Of a stretch of DNA of 64,000 bases, positions 32,146-39,896 are shown piece by piece (positions within the stretch are counted from its first letter, which is position 1; every line of letters begins with the position of its first letter). Under the pieces are notes generated by a model, which did no database searches, was not told where the DNA came from, and worked only from the letters and a program-made list of their open reading frames with translations. This DNA is from Draconibacterium sediminis (GTDB taxonomy: Bacteria > Bacteroidota > Bacteroidia > Bacteroidales > Prolixibacteraceae). The position numbers and the translations under genes are program-made. The stretch is from contig NZ_JRHC01000004.1 of assembly GCF_000949475.1 (NCBI RefSeq), positions 124,001 through 188,000 on the forward strand. The letters are read 5' to 3'.

Positions 32146-33114
32146 ATGAGAAAGTTAGTAGTATTTGTGTTGATGATGGGAATTATTTTTCCGGTATTGG
32201 CACAGCAGTCTCAGAGCCTGTTTGAGCAGTTAACCGAAAAATATGCCAACCAGGATGGTTTTAGTGCCAGCATGTTAAGCAGCGATATGTTCGATCTGTA
32301 CCTGAAAAAGAAAAATATAGATGAAAACTCGGAACTGGCAGAAGCGCTGGAAAGTCTGGATAATATTTTAGTGATCAGCCAAAATAGATTTGGATCGGCA
32401 GAAGCTGCTTTTTTTGATGGCGATAAGCCTGCAAAGAAAGAAAAATCAGGAGAGCCTGAATTATTTGAGGATATTATAAAACACTACAAGCAAAATGGTT
32501 ATACGCTGCTGAAAACAGAAAAGCGGATGGGCGAAGAAGTAAAAGTTTATCTTCAACGAAATGATGGACTAATAACTGCACTCGCTTTAATTACCAACTC
32601 AACCATGTCAACAAGTTTGGTAGAGCTGGATGGCGATATTGACCTGGCAACGGTGGCCGACCTGAATAAAGCGTTAAGCCTGCGCGGATTAGAGAATCTG
32701 TATAAAATTGATAATTCACTGTCAAATTATTTTGCCGGCTCCGGGAACTTCCCTGGTTTTGAATTTGATGAAGCGCGACTGGCAGAAATTGAAGCCCGGG
32801 CACGCGAGATGGCTGAAACGGCAAAACTTTCGGAAGAGCAAATAGCCAAAATTGAGCAACAGGCGCAAATGCAATTTGAGAAACAACGTGAAATGGCCGA
32901 GAAGCAACGCGAACTGGCCGAAAAATATGGGCGACAGCCGATCTTTCTTACCACACCGGGTGACACCTCTACGGTTTATTACATCGATGGTAAAAAAGTA
33001 AAAAGCGACATGGTGAAGGAATTGTTGAAAAATACCGAGGTTGAGCGAATAGAGAAAACCAATGATGACGGTAAAACAGTAATTAAGATACAAACAAAAA
33101 AGGCGCTTAAATAA
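32146..33114 (+). CDS. DUF4252 domain-containing secreted protein
   Basis: A 322-aa protein with signal peptide MRKLVVFVLMMGIIFPVLAQ. Residues about 20-170 match DUF4252 in style (SLFEQLTEKYANQDGFSASMLSSDMFDLYLKKK, LDNILVISQN, GYTLLKTEKRMGEEVKVYLQRNDGLITALALITN). Residues about 210-265 are a Glu/Ala/Arg-rich coiled coil, and the end is a short beta module (STVYYIDGKKVKSDMVKELL). DUF4252 genes regularly follow ECF sigma/anti-sigma pairs in Bacteroidota, as here; the role is unknown. The stop codon lies inside the terminator stem at 33096. Confidence 0.85.
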   Translation: MRKLVVFVLMMGIIFPVLAQQSQSLFEQLTEKYANQDGFSASMLSSDMFDLYLKKKNIDENSELAEALESLDNILVISQNRFGSAEAAFFDGDKPAKKEKSGEPELFEDIIKHYKQNGYTLLKTEKRMGEEVKVYLQRNDGLITALALITNSTMSTSLVELDGDIDLATVADLNKALSLRGLENLYKIDNSLSNYFAGSGNFPGFEFDEARLAEIEARAREMAETAKLSEEQIAKIEQQAQMQFEKQREMAEKQRELAEKYGRQPIFLTTPGDTSTVYYIDGKKVKSDMVKELLKNTEVERIEKTNDDGKTVIKIQTKKALK

Positions 33115-33124
33115 GCGCCTTTTT
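33096..33124. terminator. Bidirectional terminator between the sigma operon and mscS
   Basis: GGCGCTT (33102-33108) pairs with AAGCGCC (33113-33119), loop AAAT, with A-run 33096-33101 and T-run 33120-33124. It contains the stop codon of the DUF4252 gene and can serve the convergent mscS gene on the other strand. Confidence 0.88.
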
Positions 33125-33143
33125 CTTTTCTGTATATAATTTT

Positions 33144-33959
33144 TTATTTCTGTAGGTGTACATCCATTTGCGGGAAAGGAATATTGAGACCTTCTTTCTC
33201 GAATGTTTTGTAAACGTTCTCGGTAAGATCGAAATAAACTCCCCAGTAATTGGCGGCTTCGGCCCAAACCCGAACCACTAAATTTACCGAGCTGTCGGCC
33301 AGTTCGCTAACCGCAATAAACGGTTCGGCCGGGTAATTAATAATTCTTTCGTCAGCCTTTATCAGTTTCATCAATACTTCTTTGGCCTTGTCAACATCGT
33401 CGCCGTAGGCAATGCCAAAGGTAAAATCAACACGGCGTTTTGGCTCGGCTGAAAAGTTGATCATTGATCCGGTTGCCAATCCACCATTTGGAATAATAAT
33501 CGTTTTATTATCAGGTGTTTTCAGTATCGTGTTAAAGATCTGAATTTCGTTTACCGTGCCCGAGTGGCCTTGCGCACTTATGTAGTTTCCTACTTTAAAT
33601 GGTTTGAAAATGAGGATCATTACCCCACCTGCAAAATTTGATAAAGTGCCCGAAAAAGCCATACCGATGGCCAAACCGGCAGCACCAAGAATGGCAATAA
33701 AAGAGGTCATCTGAACGCCCATCATTCCAATAACAGCAATCCACAACATGGCTTTTAAGCCAATCCCGACCAGGCTGTTTAGAAAGCCCCGTAGAGAGGG
33801 ATCTACATTTTGTTTTTCAAAACGGCCACGAATCGCTTTTCTAAGAATAGAGATAATCCATAAACCAACTATAAGTGTGACGATTGCCCCTATTAATTTG
33901 GGGCCATAGAACATTACTAGGTCGTAAATTTGTTCTGATAATTTGTTTACTTCTTCCAT
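33144..33959 (-). CDS. mscS: Small-conductance mechanosensitive channel (MscS family)
   Basis: A 271-aa inner-membrane channel that opens under membrane tension during osmotic downshock. There are three membrane segments (about 19-38, 64-83, 88-115). The third is the pore helix, with the Gly/Ala-rich pattern AAGLAIGMAFSGTLSNFAGGVMILIFKPF. The beta domain follows (GTVNEIQIFNTILKTPDNKTIIIPNGGL), then the cytoplasmic alpha/beta domain (VDFTFGIAYGDDVDKAKEVL). Its length is close to E. coli MscS (286 aa). It is monocistronic, bounded by terminators on both sides. Confidence 0.95.
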   Translation of the reverse strand: MEEVNKLSEQIYDLVMFYGPKLIGAIVTLIVGLWIISILRKAIRGRFEKQNVDPSLRGFLNSLVGIGLKAMLWIAVIGMMGVQMTSFIAILGAAGLAIGMAFSGTLSNFAGGVMILIFKPFKVGNYISAQGHSGTVNEIQIFNTILKTPDNKTIIIPNGGLATGSMINFSAEPKRRVDFTFGIAYGDDVDKAKEVLMKLIKADERIINYPAEPFIAVSELADSSVNLVVRVWAEAANYWGVYFDLTENVYKTFEKEGLNIPFPQMDVHLQK

Positions 33960-34018
33960 TTTGTTTGGTCATTTTAAATTTTGTATAAGATACAAACTTT
34001 CTTCAGAAAAGTTCAAAT

Positions 34019-34052
34019 AAAAAAGGGACTCAAATCTGTTGAATCCCTTTTT
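34019..34052 (-). terminator. Terminator after the acyl-carrier-like gene
   Basis: AAAAGGGA (34021-34028) pairs with TCCCTTTT (34044-34051), and TCAA/TTGA (34030-34033/34039-34042) pair above one mismatch. On the leftward strand the stem is followed by TTTT. It lies just after the stop of the gene at 34075. Confidence 0.8.
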
Positions 34053-34074
34053 CGTTCATTTCTGTTTCTACTGT

Positions 34075-34341
34075 TTAATTACTCGAATAAACCAATTCTC
34101 CACGTAAGTACAGGAGCGTATCGTTCACATTCGAAAAACTATTTAGCTCTTCATCCTTAATCCGAATGTTAAAGATGCGCTCTAAATAGTGAATAAAAAT
34201 TGTCCAATCAATGTTGTCGAAATTCAGATCCTCATAAAACGAGGCGGTTAAACAAATGTTATCTCTGGTAACACCCGTTTTACGCAACACCCGGTAGAGG
34301 TTTCTTCGTAGCGACTTTTCTGTAACTGTTTCTGTCTCCAT
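34075..34341 (-). CDS. Acyl-carrier-protein-like protein lacking the phosphopantetheine serine
   Basis: An 88-aa protein with the length and helical layout of an acyl carrier protein. TASFYEDLNFDNIDWTIFIHYLERIFNIRIKDEELNSFSNVNDTLLYL lines up with the ACP core around helix II (the run is quoted only up to what is needed for orientation; key residues are Asp42, Asn43, Ile44, Asp45). In true ACPs the motif is DSL(D), with the serine carrying 4'-phosphopantetheine. Here Asn43 occupies that position, so covalent loading is not expected. It is monocistronic with its own -7 box at 34380. It may be a degenerate or structural ACP homologue; this is inference from fold pattern. Confidence 0.65.
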   Translation of the reverse strand: METETVTEKSLRRNLYRVLRKTGVTRDNICLTASFYEDLNFDNIDWTIFIHYLERIFNIRIKDEELNSFSNVNDTLLYLRGELVYSSN

Positions 34342-34379
34342 TGTTATTGTTTAAAATTCGAACAAATGAATTTACGGGT

Positions 34380-34387
34380 CAAATATA
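34380..34387 (-). promoter_or_regulatory. -7 box for the acyl-carrier-like gene
   Basis: The minus strand reads TATATTTG (TAnnTTTG) 38 bases upstream of the start codon. No clean TTTG at -33. Confidence 0.5.
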
Positions 34388-34486
34388 TAAATTATCAACG
34401 AGTTCGTCGTACTTTATGGCTAACAATCTGCATCATAACCATTGTTTTACATTAATACCGACATGAAAATCGGGTGAAAGTTGCAA

Positions 34487-35026
34487 CTAATCTGCAATTT
34501 CGTGTTTGAGTTTGCTGTAAATTTTAAGATTTACGTAGCCGGTGTTGTGGTGTTCGCCCTGGCGTTCAGTGCCTTCGTATACGAATCCAAGTTTTTGTGG
34601 AATTTTCTCACTCTGTAAATTTTCTTCCGCCACTTTAATCTGTATACGATTCATTTTTTGTTTCTGAAAAGCAAAACGTACAAGTTTCTCAACGCAGGCT
34701 GTAATAATTCCTTTTCCCTGCATTTTTTCGGCCAGCCAATAGCCGAGTTCGGTTTTCCGGTTCACCCAATCGGTGTCTTTAAAACCAATCAGTCCGGCAA
34801 ATTCTTCATTGTACCAAATAGTGAAAATCAGGTCGCTTTTATTGCTGCTTCGGGTGATGCTGTCTATAAATGCCTGCGTGTCTTCAACTTTGCTGGTGTG
34901 CTGCACAAACGGGAGCCATTTTTTCAGGTATTCGCGATCGCGGTCAATGGTTTGAAAAACAATTTCTGCCATCGACGAATTAATCAGTTCGAGCCTGATT
35001 TTATGGTTTACCCTAATGTGTTCCAT
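34487..35026 (-). CDS. GNAT N-acetyltransferase, RimJ/RimL type
   Basis: A 179-aa cytoplasmic acetyl-CoA-dependent acetyltransferase. The N-terminal RLELINSSMAEIVFQTIDRDREYLKKWLPFV is typical of RimL-like enzymes that acetylate protein N-termini (ribosomal proteins L7/L12, S5). It is followed by FAGLIGFKDTDWVNRKTELGYWLAEKMQGKGIIT, with the acetyl-CoA loop QGKGI, and by NRIQIKVAEENLQSEKIPQKLGFVYEGTER. Its start overlaps the end of the upstream lipoprotein gene by 14 bases, so it is the second gene of a leftward pair. The true substrate is unknown. Confidence 0.9.
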   Translation of the reverse strand: MEHIRVNHKIRLELINSSMAEIVFQTIDRDREYLKKWLPFVQHTSKVEDTQAFIDSITRSSNKSDLIFTIWYNEEFAGLIGFKDTDWVNRKTELGYWLAEKMQGKGIITACVEKLVRFAFQKQKMNRIQIKVAEENLQSEKIPQKLGFVYEGTERQGEHHNTGYVNLKIYSKLKHEIAD

Positions 35027-35915
35027 CGTTGAGTTTATTTAAATCGAACAGAAAAACCTGCTGATTGTGACTTCTTGTTTTTTCGCACGATACCAAAATG
35101 CTGTCGTTGTTTAAAAAGCAGATACCTTCGGTTTGGGCACCGTCAATTCCTTCCAGTTTTATATGCCTGCTTTTTCCTACAAAAAATTGGTCTCCCGGAA
35201 AGTCGGAAAACAACCAGATAAACGAGCGGTAATTTTCGTAACCCACCAGCGCCAGCGTTTTATTATCGGGGCTAATATCGGCTCCGGTTACCAGGCATTT
35301 TACATTAAACGTATCGGTAGGCGTTATTTCGTATTCGCCCTTTTTTGCGGGTACTTCGTATTGCCAGGTAGTTCCGTCGCGCCAGTTTTTGCTAAAAAGG
35401 TACAGTTTGTTTTTAAAAGCCACCATCGCCTCGCAATCGTATGGAGTAGTTTTATCTAAAAACGAGAAACGATCCTGTTGGGCATATTTAAATATAATTT
35501 CTTTTACATCAACTTTTTGCTCTTCCTTGTCCGAAATGTCCTTTTTGTCAATTTTGTAAATGAGCAGATTGTTGCGGTTGCCCAGGTTGTTCCCAAAATC
35601 ACCGATAAAAATCTTTTCATCGGTTTGTGTTATCGATTCCCAGTCCCTGTTTTTGGCGTTGTCGAGCTCAATTTCGTACTTTATTTTCCCCGATTTATTA
35701 AAACCATACAATTCGTTTTTGCCACCGCTGTCGTTAAATCCCCAAAAATGATCGTCGAAAATCATCAGTCCCGAAATCTCGTTTAATTTATCTGCAACAT
35801 CAGGAATATATTTTTCGGCCTGCATTAGTACAATTGGGTTGTCTGCCTTCTTCTTGGGGCTTGAACATGAAAAAAACACGAACATTAAAAGAAGCCAGGA
35901 GTGAATGTTTATCAT
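35013..35915 (-). CDS. Lipoprotein with beta-propeller-like repeats
   Basis: About 300 aa with the SPII signal MINIHSWLLLMFVFFSC (Cys17, then SSPKKK). The frame opens 23 codons earlier (35984), but that part lies before the signal. The mature part shows recurring strands with motifs such as LNEISGLMIFDDHFWGFND, RDWESITQTDEKIFIGDFG, PYDCEAMVAFKNKLYLFSK and GADISPDNKTLALVGYE. This resembles an esterase-like or SdiA-regulated-type propeller with conserved acidic residues. No enzyme function can be assigned. It is followed, with overlap, by an acetyltransferase gene; the 5' end is divergent from the cyclophilin operon. Confidence 0.75.
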   Translation of the reverse strand: MINIHSWLLLMFVFFSCSSPKKKADNPIVLMQAEKYIPDVADKLNEISGLMIFDDHFWGFNDSGGKNELYGFNKSGKIKYEIELDNAKNRDWESITQTDEKIFIGDFGNNLGNRNNLLIYKIDKKDISDKEEQKVDVKEIIFKYAQQDRFSFLDKTTPYDCEAMVAFKNKLYLFSKNWRDGTTWQYEVPAKKGEYEITPTDTFNVKCLVTGADISPDNKTLALVGYENYRSFIWLFSDFPGDQFFVGKSRHIKLEGIDGAQTEGICFLNNDSILVSCEKTRSHNQQVFLFDLNKLNDGTH

Positions 35916-36061
35916 CTTTTTATCTTTACGGGAATTTTGTAATGTTAAAATAAGAAAATTATATAGGAATGAAGAAACGAGCATGTAAGAATTTTACACA
36001 ATGGAAGAGGATTATAAGCGAGTTCCCTGAGTTACCATTGAGAATTGACAATAGTAAACGA

Positions 36062-36880
36062 ATGAAATTAATTGTTTTAATATTAATTGCTTTTGTAGGC
36101 ATAGGAATTTCGTGCAGCAATGCCAAACAGAGCAACGAACAAGACCTTGTTGTTATTTCAACCGATTTTGGCGAAATAAAATTGAAATTATACGACGATA
36201 CGCCGGAGCACAAAAAGAATTTTCTGAAACTAATTGACGAAGGTTATTACGATGGATTGCTGTTTCATCGGGTAATGGAAAATTTTATGATACAGGGAGG
36301 CGATCCCGACTCGAAAGATGCAGCGCCCGGCAAACGTTTGGGAGGCGGAAATCCGGGATATACCATTCCGGCAGAAATCCTTCCGCAGCATTTTCATAAA
36401 AAAGGAGTTTTGGCAGCAGCACGCCGTGGCGGCCCTTCTAATCCTGAAAAACGATCGAGCGGCTCACAGTTCTACATTGTGCATGGCGAGGTTTTTACCC
36501 CCGGGAAACTCGACACCATGGAAATGATGCTGAACAGCCGCGCCAAGAATGAATTTATGCAGGAAAAATTTGCCGAAGAAAAACCGAAGTTAGACGAATA
36601 CCGAAAAAATAACGATCAGGATGGTTTTAATATTTTTGTTGCAGAACTGCGCGCAGCTGCCGATAGTGCCTGGGCTGAGCAGCCAAAATTTTCGTTTACC
36701 GACGAGCAGCGCGAGGCATACACTACCATTGGCGGCTATCCATCGTTAGATGGAGATTACACTGTTTTTGGCGAGGTTGTTGAGGGACTGGATGTTTTGG
36801 ATAAGATAGCGACTGTTGAAACGGATCAGTACGACCGTCCGAAGACAGATATAAAAATGGAAATAAAACGTACGAAATAG
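36062..36880 (+). CDS. Peptidyl-prolyl cis-trans isomerase, cyclophilin type, lipoprotein (copy 1 of 3)
   Basis: A 272-aa lipoprotein (signal MKLIVLILIAFVGIGISC, Cys18) with a cyclophilin domain that isomerises X-Pro bonds in the envelope. Active-site residues appear in DGLLFHRVMENFMIQGGDPDS (the Arg, Phe and Gln of the family), followed by GSQFYIVHGE and FGEVVEGLDVLDKIA. An insertion of about 70 residues rich in Glu/Lys (DTMEMMLNSRAKNEF to DSAWAEQPKFSF) splits the C-terminal half; the neighbours carry similar inserts. The frame from 35969 is open, but the signal peptide fixes the start at 36062. First gene of a three-cyclophilin operon; the next starts 3 bases after the stop. Confidence 0.93.
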   Translation: MKLIVLILIAFVGIGISCSNAKQSNEQDLVVISTDFGEIKLKLYDDTPEHKKNFLKLIDEGYYDGLLFHRVMENFMIQGGDPDSKDAAPGKRLGGGNPGYTIPAEILPQHFHKKGVLAAARRGGPSNPEKRSSGSQFYIVHGEVFTPGKLDTMEMMLNSRAKNEFMQEKFAEEKPKLDEYRKNNDQDGFNIFVAELRAAADSAWAEQPKFSFTDEQREAYTTIGGYPSLDGDYTVFGEVVEGLDVLDKIATVETDQYDRPKTDIKMEIKRTK

Positions 36881-36883
36881 TTT

Positions 36884-37693
36884 ATGTTTAGAACCGGATT
36901 GTTAATTGTATTTATTTGTTTATTAGGTGTTTCAGTAACTGCACAATCGCGTGTTATCGAGATTTCGACGAATTACGGCGATATGCGTTTCCGGCTTTAC
37001 GACGACACACCAAAACACCAAAAGGCTTTTATCGAGCTGGCCAACGAAGGTTATTACGATGGTACTTTGTTTTACCGTGTGATCGAGAATTTTCTGATTC
37101 AGGGTGGTTCAAAAAGCTCGCGAAACGCGCCTCCGGGAAAACGTATTGGTTATGGCGACCCGGATAAAACCGTTGACGACGAAATTCTGAAGCACTATTT
37201 CCATAAAAAGGGATCGCTTTGTGCGCCCCGCCAGCCCGATGAGGTAAACCCGTTTAAACAGTCGGATATTTCGCAGTTTTTTATTGTAAAAGGGAGCGTG
37301 CATACCAGTGGCGCTTTGGATACCATGGAAATGGCGGTGAATGTACCTATCCGAAAAAAAATTGTGGAGAAGTATATGACGCCTGAAGTTCGGGAGCAGC
37401 TGAAACAGTTGAAGGAAGAAAAAAAGGTGAAAGAATTCCGGGAATTGGCCGGCGAAATAAAAGACGACATTGAAACGGATTATAATCTAAATCCCAATAC
37501 GCTTGAATTTTCTGATGCCCAGCGCGAAGCGTATACTACCGTTGGAGGTTATCCTGAGCTGGATGGGAAATACACCATCTTTGGCGAATGCATTTCTGGA
37601 TTCGATGTGATTGATAAAATTGCAGCGCTAAAAACCGATAGCAATAACCGGCCGTATAACGATGTGAAAATCAAAGTGAATGTGATTAAGTAG
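36884..37693 (+). CDS. Peptidyl-prolyl cis-trans isomerase, cyclophilin type, periplasmic (copy 2 of 3)
   Basis: A 269-aa protein with a cleavable SPI signal (MFRTGLLIVFICLLGVSVTAQ) instead of a lipobox, so it is probably soluble in the periplasm. The active-site block is DGTLFYRVIENFLIQGGSKSS, with SQFFIVKGS and FGECISGFDVIDKIA following. It carries the same kind of Glu/Lys-rich helical insert (MTPEVREQLKQLKEEKKVKEFRELAGEI) as copy 1. It sits 3 bases after copy 1 and 4 bases before copy 3, a tight operon. The Tyr in place of His before the catalytic Arg is tolerated in the family. Confidence 0.92.
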   Translation: MFRTGLLIVFICLLGVSVTAQSRVIEISTNYGDMRFRLYDDTPKHQKAFIELANEGYYDGTLFYRVIENFLIQGGSKSSRNAPPGKRIGYGDPDKTVDDEILKHYFHKKGSLCAPRQPDEVNPFKQSDISQFFIVKGSVHTSGALDTMEMAVNVPIRKKIVEKYMTPEVREQLKQLKEEKKVKEFRELAGEIKDDIETDYNLNPNTLEFSDAQREAYTTVGGYPELDGKYTIFGECISGFDVIDKIAALKTDSNNRPYNDVKIKVNVIK

Positions 37694-37697
37694 TGTT

Positions 37698-39035
37698 ATG
37701 GTAAAACAAATTCTTTTCATATTACTGGCAGTTGTTTTTTTGAGTTCCTGTGGAAATAAAGAAAAAAAGCAAACAACGCAGCAGGAGGAAACCAAAGCCA
37801 ACCCGGACGCTGCTGCGGATGAAAAACAGGATATCTGGAATGAATTGATGCGGTCTGTAGCAAAAATCGATTCGTATGACGGGGACCGAATTCTGGAATC
37901 GGGACAAGGATTTTTCGTTGGCGAAGATCTGTTGGTTACCAAATATTCCTTGGTCAATCAGGCTACCAATGTTAAGGTTCAGCCGTTTGATGAGAATAAG
38001 AAATACACCGCACGCAGTTTTGTGGCTTTCGATCGTATAAACGACCTGATCATTTTAAAGGTGGATAGCATAAGCCGCGAACCCATTGAGTTGCACACAG
38101 ACACCTTGCCCAATTTTGCCAAATCGTTTTATGTGGCACCTAAAACAGGGAAAACCCTGCAACTTTTTACCGGCAAAGTGCTAAACCTTGCCAATATAAG
38201 AGGTACGCGGCTGTACCGCTTAAGCAACCGGATTCGGACATCGCAGTTTGGCGCACCAATTTTTGTGTCAACCGGAAAAGCGATTGGCGTGGCGTATTCC
38301 GGTACGGTTAATTTCGAATTGCAGAGTTTTGCCATCCCATCTGAATTTATCGCAGCCATGCTCAGAAAGAAAAACGATACGCCCGAGCCGTTGGAGATGC
38401 TGAAAAATACCTCGAACGAAAAGATTGCTGCCGAAAATCGTAAAATTAAGGGACTTGTTCTGGAAACCGATTACGGCAACATTACCATAAAACTTTTTAA
38501 CGAAACACCCGAGTACCGCGATAATTTTATCCGTCTGGCCAAAGAACATTATTTCGATAGTTTGTTGATTCACCGTGTGATTGCAGATTTTGGAATTCAG
38601 AGTGGTGCTGCCGATACACGTTATGCAGTGCCCGGTGCAAATGTGGGCTGGAAAGGTCCGGGTTACACCATTCCGGCGCATATTGTTCCGGGGGTGTATC
38701 ATAAGCGCGGAATGATAGGGTCGCCACGAAAACCGGATACTGAAAATGAACGTCAGCGTTCTGATGGATCGCAGTTTTACATCGTTTCAGGGCGAAAATA
38801 TTTTGATAAAGGTTTGGATGAGCTGGAAGAGATCAATAATTACAAGTTCTCGGCCGAGCAGCGACAGGTTTATAAAACCATTGGCGGTGCACCTCACCTC
38901 GATGGAAGTTACACCATTTTTGGACAGGTAACTTCAGGAATGGATGTGGTGGATAAAATAGTTCAGGTAGAAACCGACAGGCGTTGGCGGCCGCTTGAAG
39001 ATATCCGTATAAAACGGGTTCGCATCTTAAAATGA
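37698..39035 (+). CDS. Inactive trypsin-like domain fused to cyclophilin, lipoprotein (copy 3 of 3)
   Basis: A 445-aa lipoprotein (lipobox FLSSC, Cys19). Residues about 45-225 resemble a DegP/trypsin-2 protease: SGQGFFVGEDLLVTKYSLVN, DRINDLIILKVD and SQFGAPIFVSTGKAIGVAYS. However, the expected catalytic His is Ser84 and the expected Ser is Phe184; only Asp116 remains, so it should not cleave. Residues about 250-445 are a cyclophilin with active-site pattern LIHRVIADFGIQSG, GSQFYIVSGR and FGQVTSGMDVVDKIV. I infer a substrate-binding pseudoprotease joined to a prolyl isomerase, which would make a folding factor. It ends the three-gene operon. Confidence 0.85.
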   Translation: MVKQILFILLAVVFLSSCGNKEKKQTTQQEETKANPDAAADEKQDIWNELMRSVAKIDSYDGDRILESGQGFFVGEDLLVTKYSLVNQATNVKVQPFDENKKYTARSFVAFDRINDLIILKVDSISREPIELHTDTLPNFAKSFYVAPKTGKTLQLFTGKVLNLANIRGTRLYRLSNRIRTSQFGAPIFVSTGKAIGVAYSGTVNFELQSFAIPSEFIAAMLRKKNDTPEPLEMLKNTSNEKIAAENRKIKGLVLETDYGNITIKLFNETPEYRDNFIRLAKEHYFDSLLIHRVIADFGIQSGAADTRYAVPGANVGWKGPGYTIPAHIVPGVYHKRGMIGSPRKPDTENERQRSDGSQFYIVSGRKYFDKGLDELEEINNYKFSAEQRQVYKTIGGAPHLDGSYTIFGQVTSGMDVVDKIVQVETDRRWRPLEDIRIKRVRILK

Positions 39036-39071
39036 AATGGATATTTCAAATCATGTAAAATGTGAAGTTTG

Positions 39072-39143
39072 GCAGATTCCGCAAATCCCGTAAATTTCGT
39101 TTGTCAACGCGATGGTTTATCGGCGTAATTCCGCTTAATCTGC
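39072..39143. repeat. Inverted repeat in the gap between cyclophilin operon and HAD gene
   Basis: GCAGATT (39072-39078) and AATCTGC (39137-39143) pair at a distance of 58 bases. Phrases such as CCGCAAATCCCGTAAAT and TTCCGCTTAATCTGCG resemble short dispersed intergenic repeats of Bacteroidota genomes, as far as I recall. There is no T-run and no second copy in the window. Confidence 0.35.
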
Positions 39144-39181
39144 GAGAAACAAATTTAGAGGGTTGAAATATAGATAATTAC

Positions 39182-39805
39182 TTAAAATAGCTCCGTCATT
39201 TCCATGCCATTTTGTAACAAGAAAGTTTTTAATCCAGCTTTTTGCGCGGCATCGATATTATCTTTCAAATCGTCGATAAACAGCGTTTCTTCGGGATTAA
39301 CACCCGACAGTTTAATTACCTTTTCATACGCACTTACTTCCGGTTTTCGGTCGTGAATTTCGTGCGAATAATAAACCGTTTTAAACAGCGACGGGAAATT
39401 AATGCCATGTTGCGTCTTAAATTCGCTTAGCAACCTATCGATATGAATTTGATTGGTATTGCTAAACAAATAAAGGTTATAGTTTTTGCTGAGTTCCTGC
39501 ACCTTTTTTACCCGGTGTGCCGGAATGTCAAGGATCATGGCATACCAGGCTTCGTCAATTTGTGTGTCGGTAATTTGTTCGTTTTGAAGCAGTTTTCTTA
39601 CGCCACTCCTAAATTCAGCAGGAGTGATTTTTCCAATTTCAAAATTGTAAAAAATCGGGTCGGCATACGCATTTTTGTGATCGAGAACTTCTCCATCGCT
39701 GCCCAATTGTTGAAAAGCTTTAATCGACGCATCAAAATCAAGGTTTAACAACACGCGCCCCAAATCGAAAATGATATTTTTTATGTTCGTAAGGTCTGCC
39801 TTCAT
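39182..39805 (-). CDS. HAD-superfamily phosphatase (subfamily IA)
   Basis: A 207-aa cytoplasmic phosphatase of the YihX-like group. Motif I is NIIFDLGRVLLNLD (nucleophile Asp; Gly at +2 is normal for this group), motif II is LYLFSNTNQIH, motif III is the Lys in HDRKPEVSAYEKVI, and motif IV is TLFIDDLKDNIDAAQKAG. YihX-type enzymes remove phosphate from sugar phosphates such as alpha-glucose-1-phosphate; the substrate here is unknown. It is monocistronic, convergent with the cyclophilin operon and divergent from mtnA, 91 bases away. Confidence 0.9.
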   Translation of the reverse strand: MKADLTNIKNIIFDLGRVLLNLDFDASIKAFQQLGSDGEVLDHKNAYADPIFYNFEIGKITPAEFRSGVRKLLQNEQITDTQIDEAWYAMILDIPAHRVKKVQELSKNYNLYLFSNTNQIHIDRLLSEFKTQHGINFPSLFKTVYYSHEIHDRKPEVSAYEKVIKLSGVNPEETLFIDDLKDNIDAAQKAGLKTFLLQNGMEMTELF

Positions 39806-39896
39806 TCCACTAAATTTATTTCACGAAAGTAAGCATTTAGGGAAAATCTTTCTAACTTCATGTTAAACTTTAGAAACTACAGGAAGTTTATCTACA

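Noticed and set aside
39182-39805. HAD phosphatase seemed to lack the second Asp of motif I (DLG instead of DxD)
   Set aside because: Gly at this place is normal in the YihX-like branch, so the enzyme is not considered broken.
39806-39896. SAM or related riboswitch ahead of mtnA
   Set aside because: Only 91 bases separate mtnA from the divergent HAD gene; no multi-stem structure or terminator is visible.
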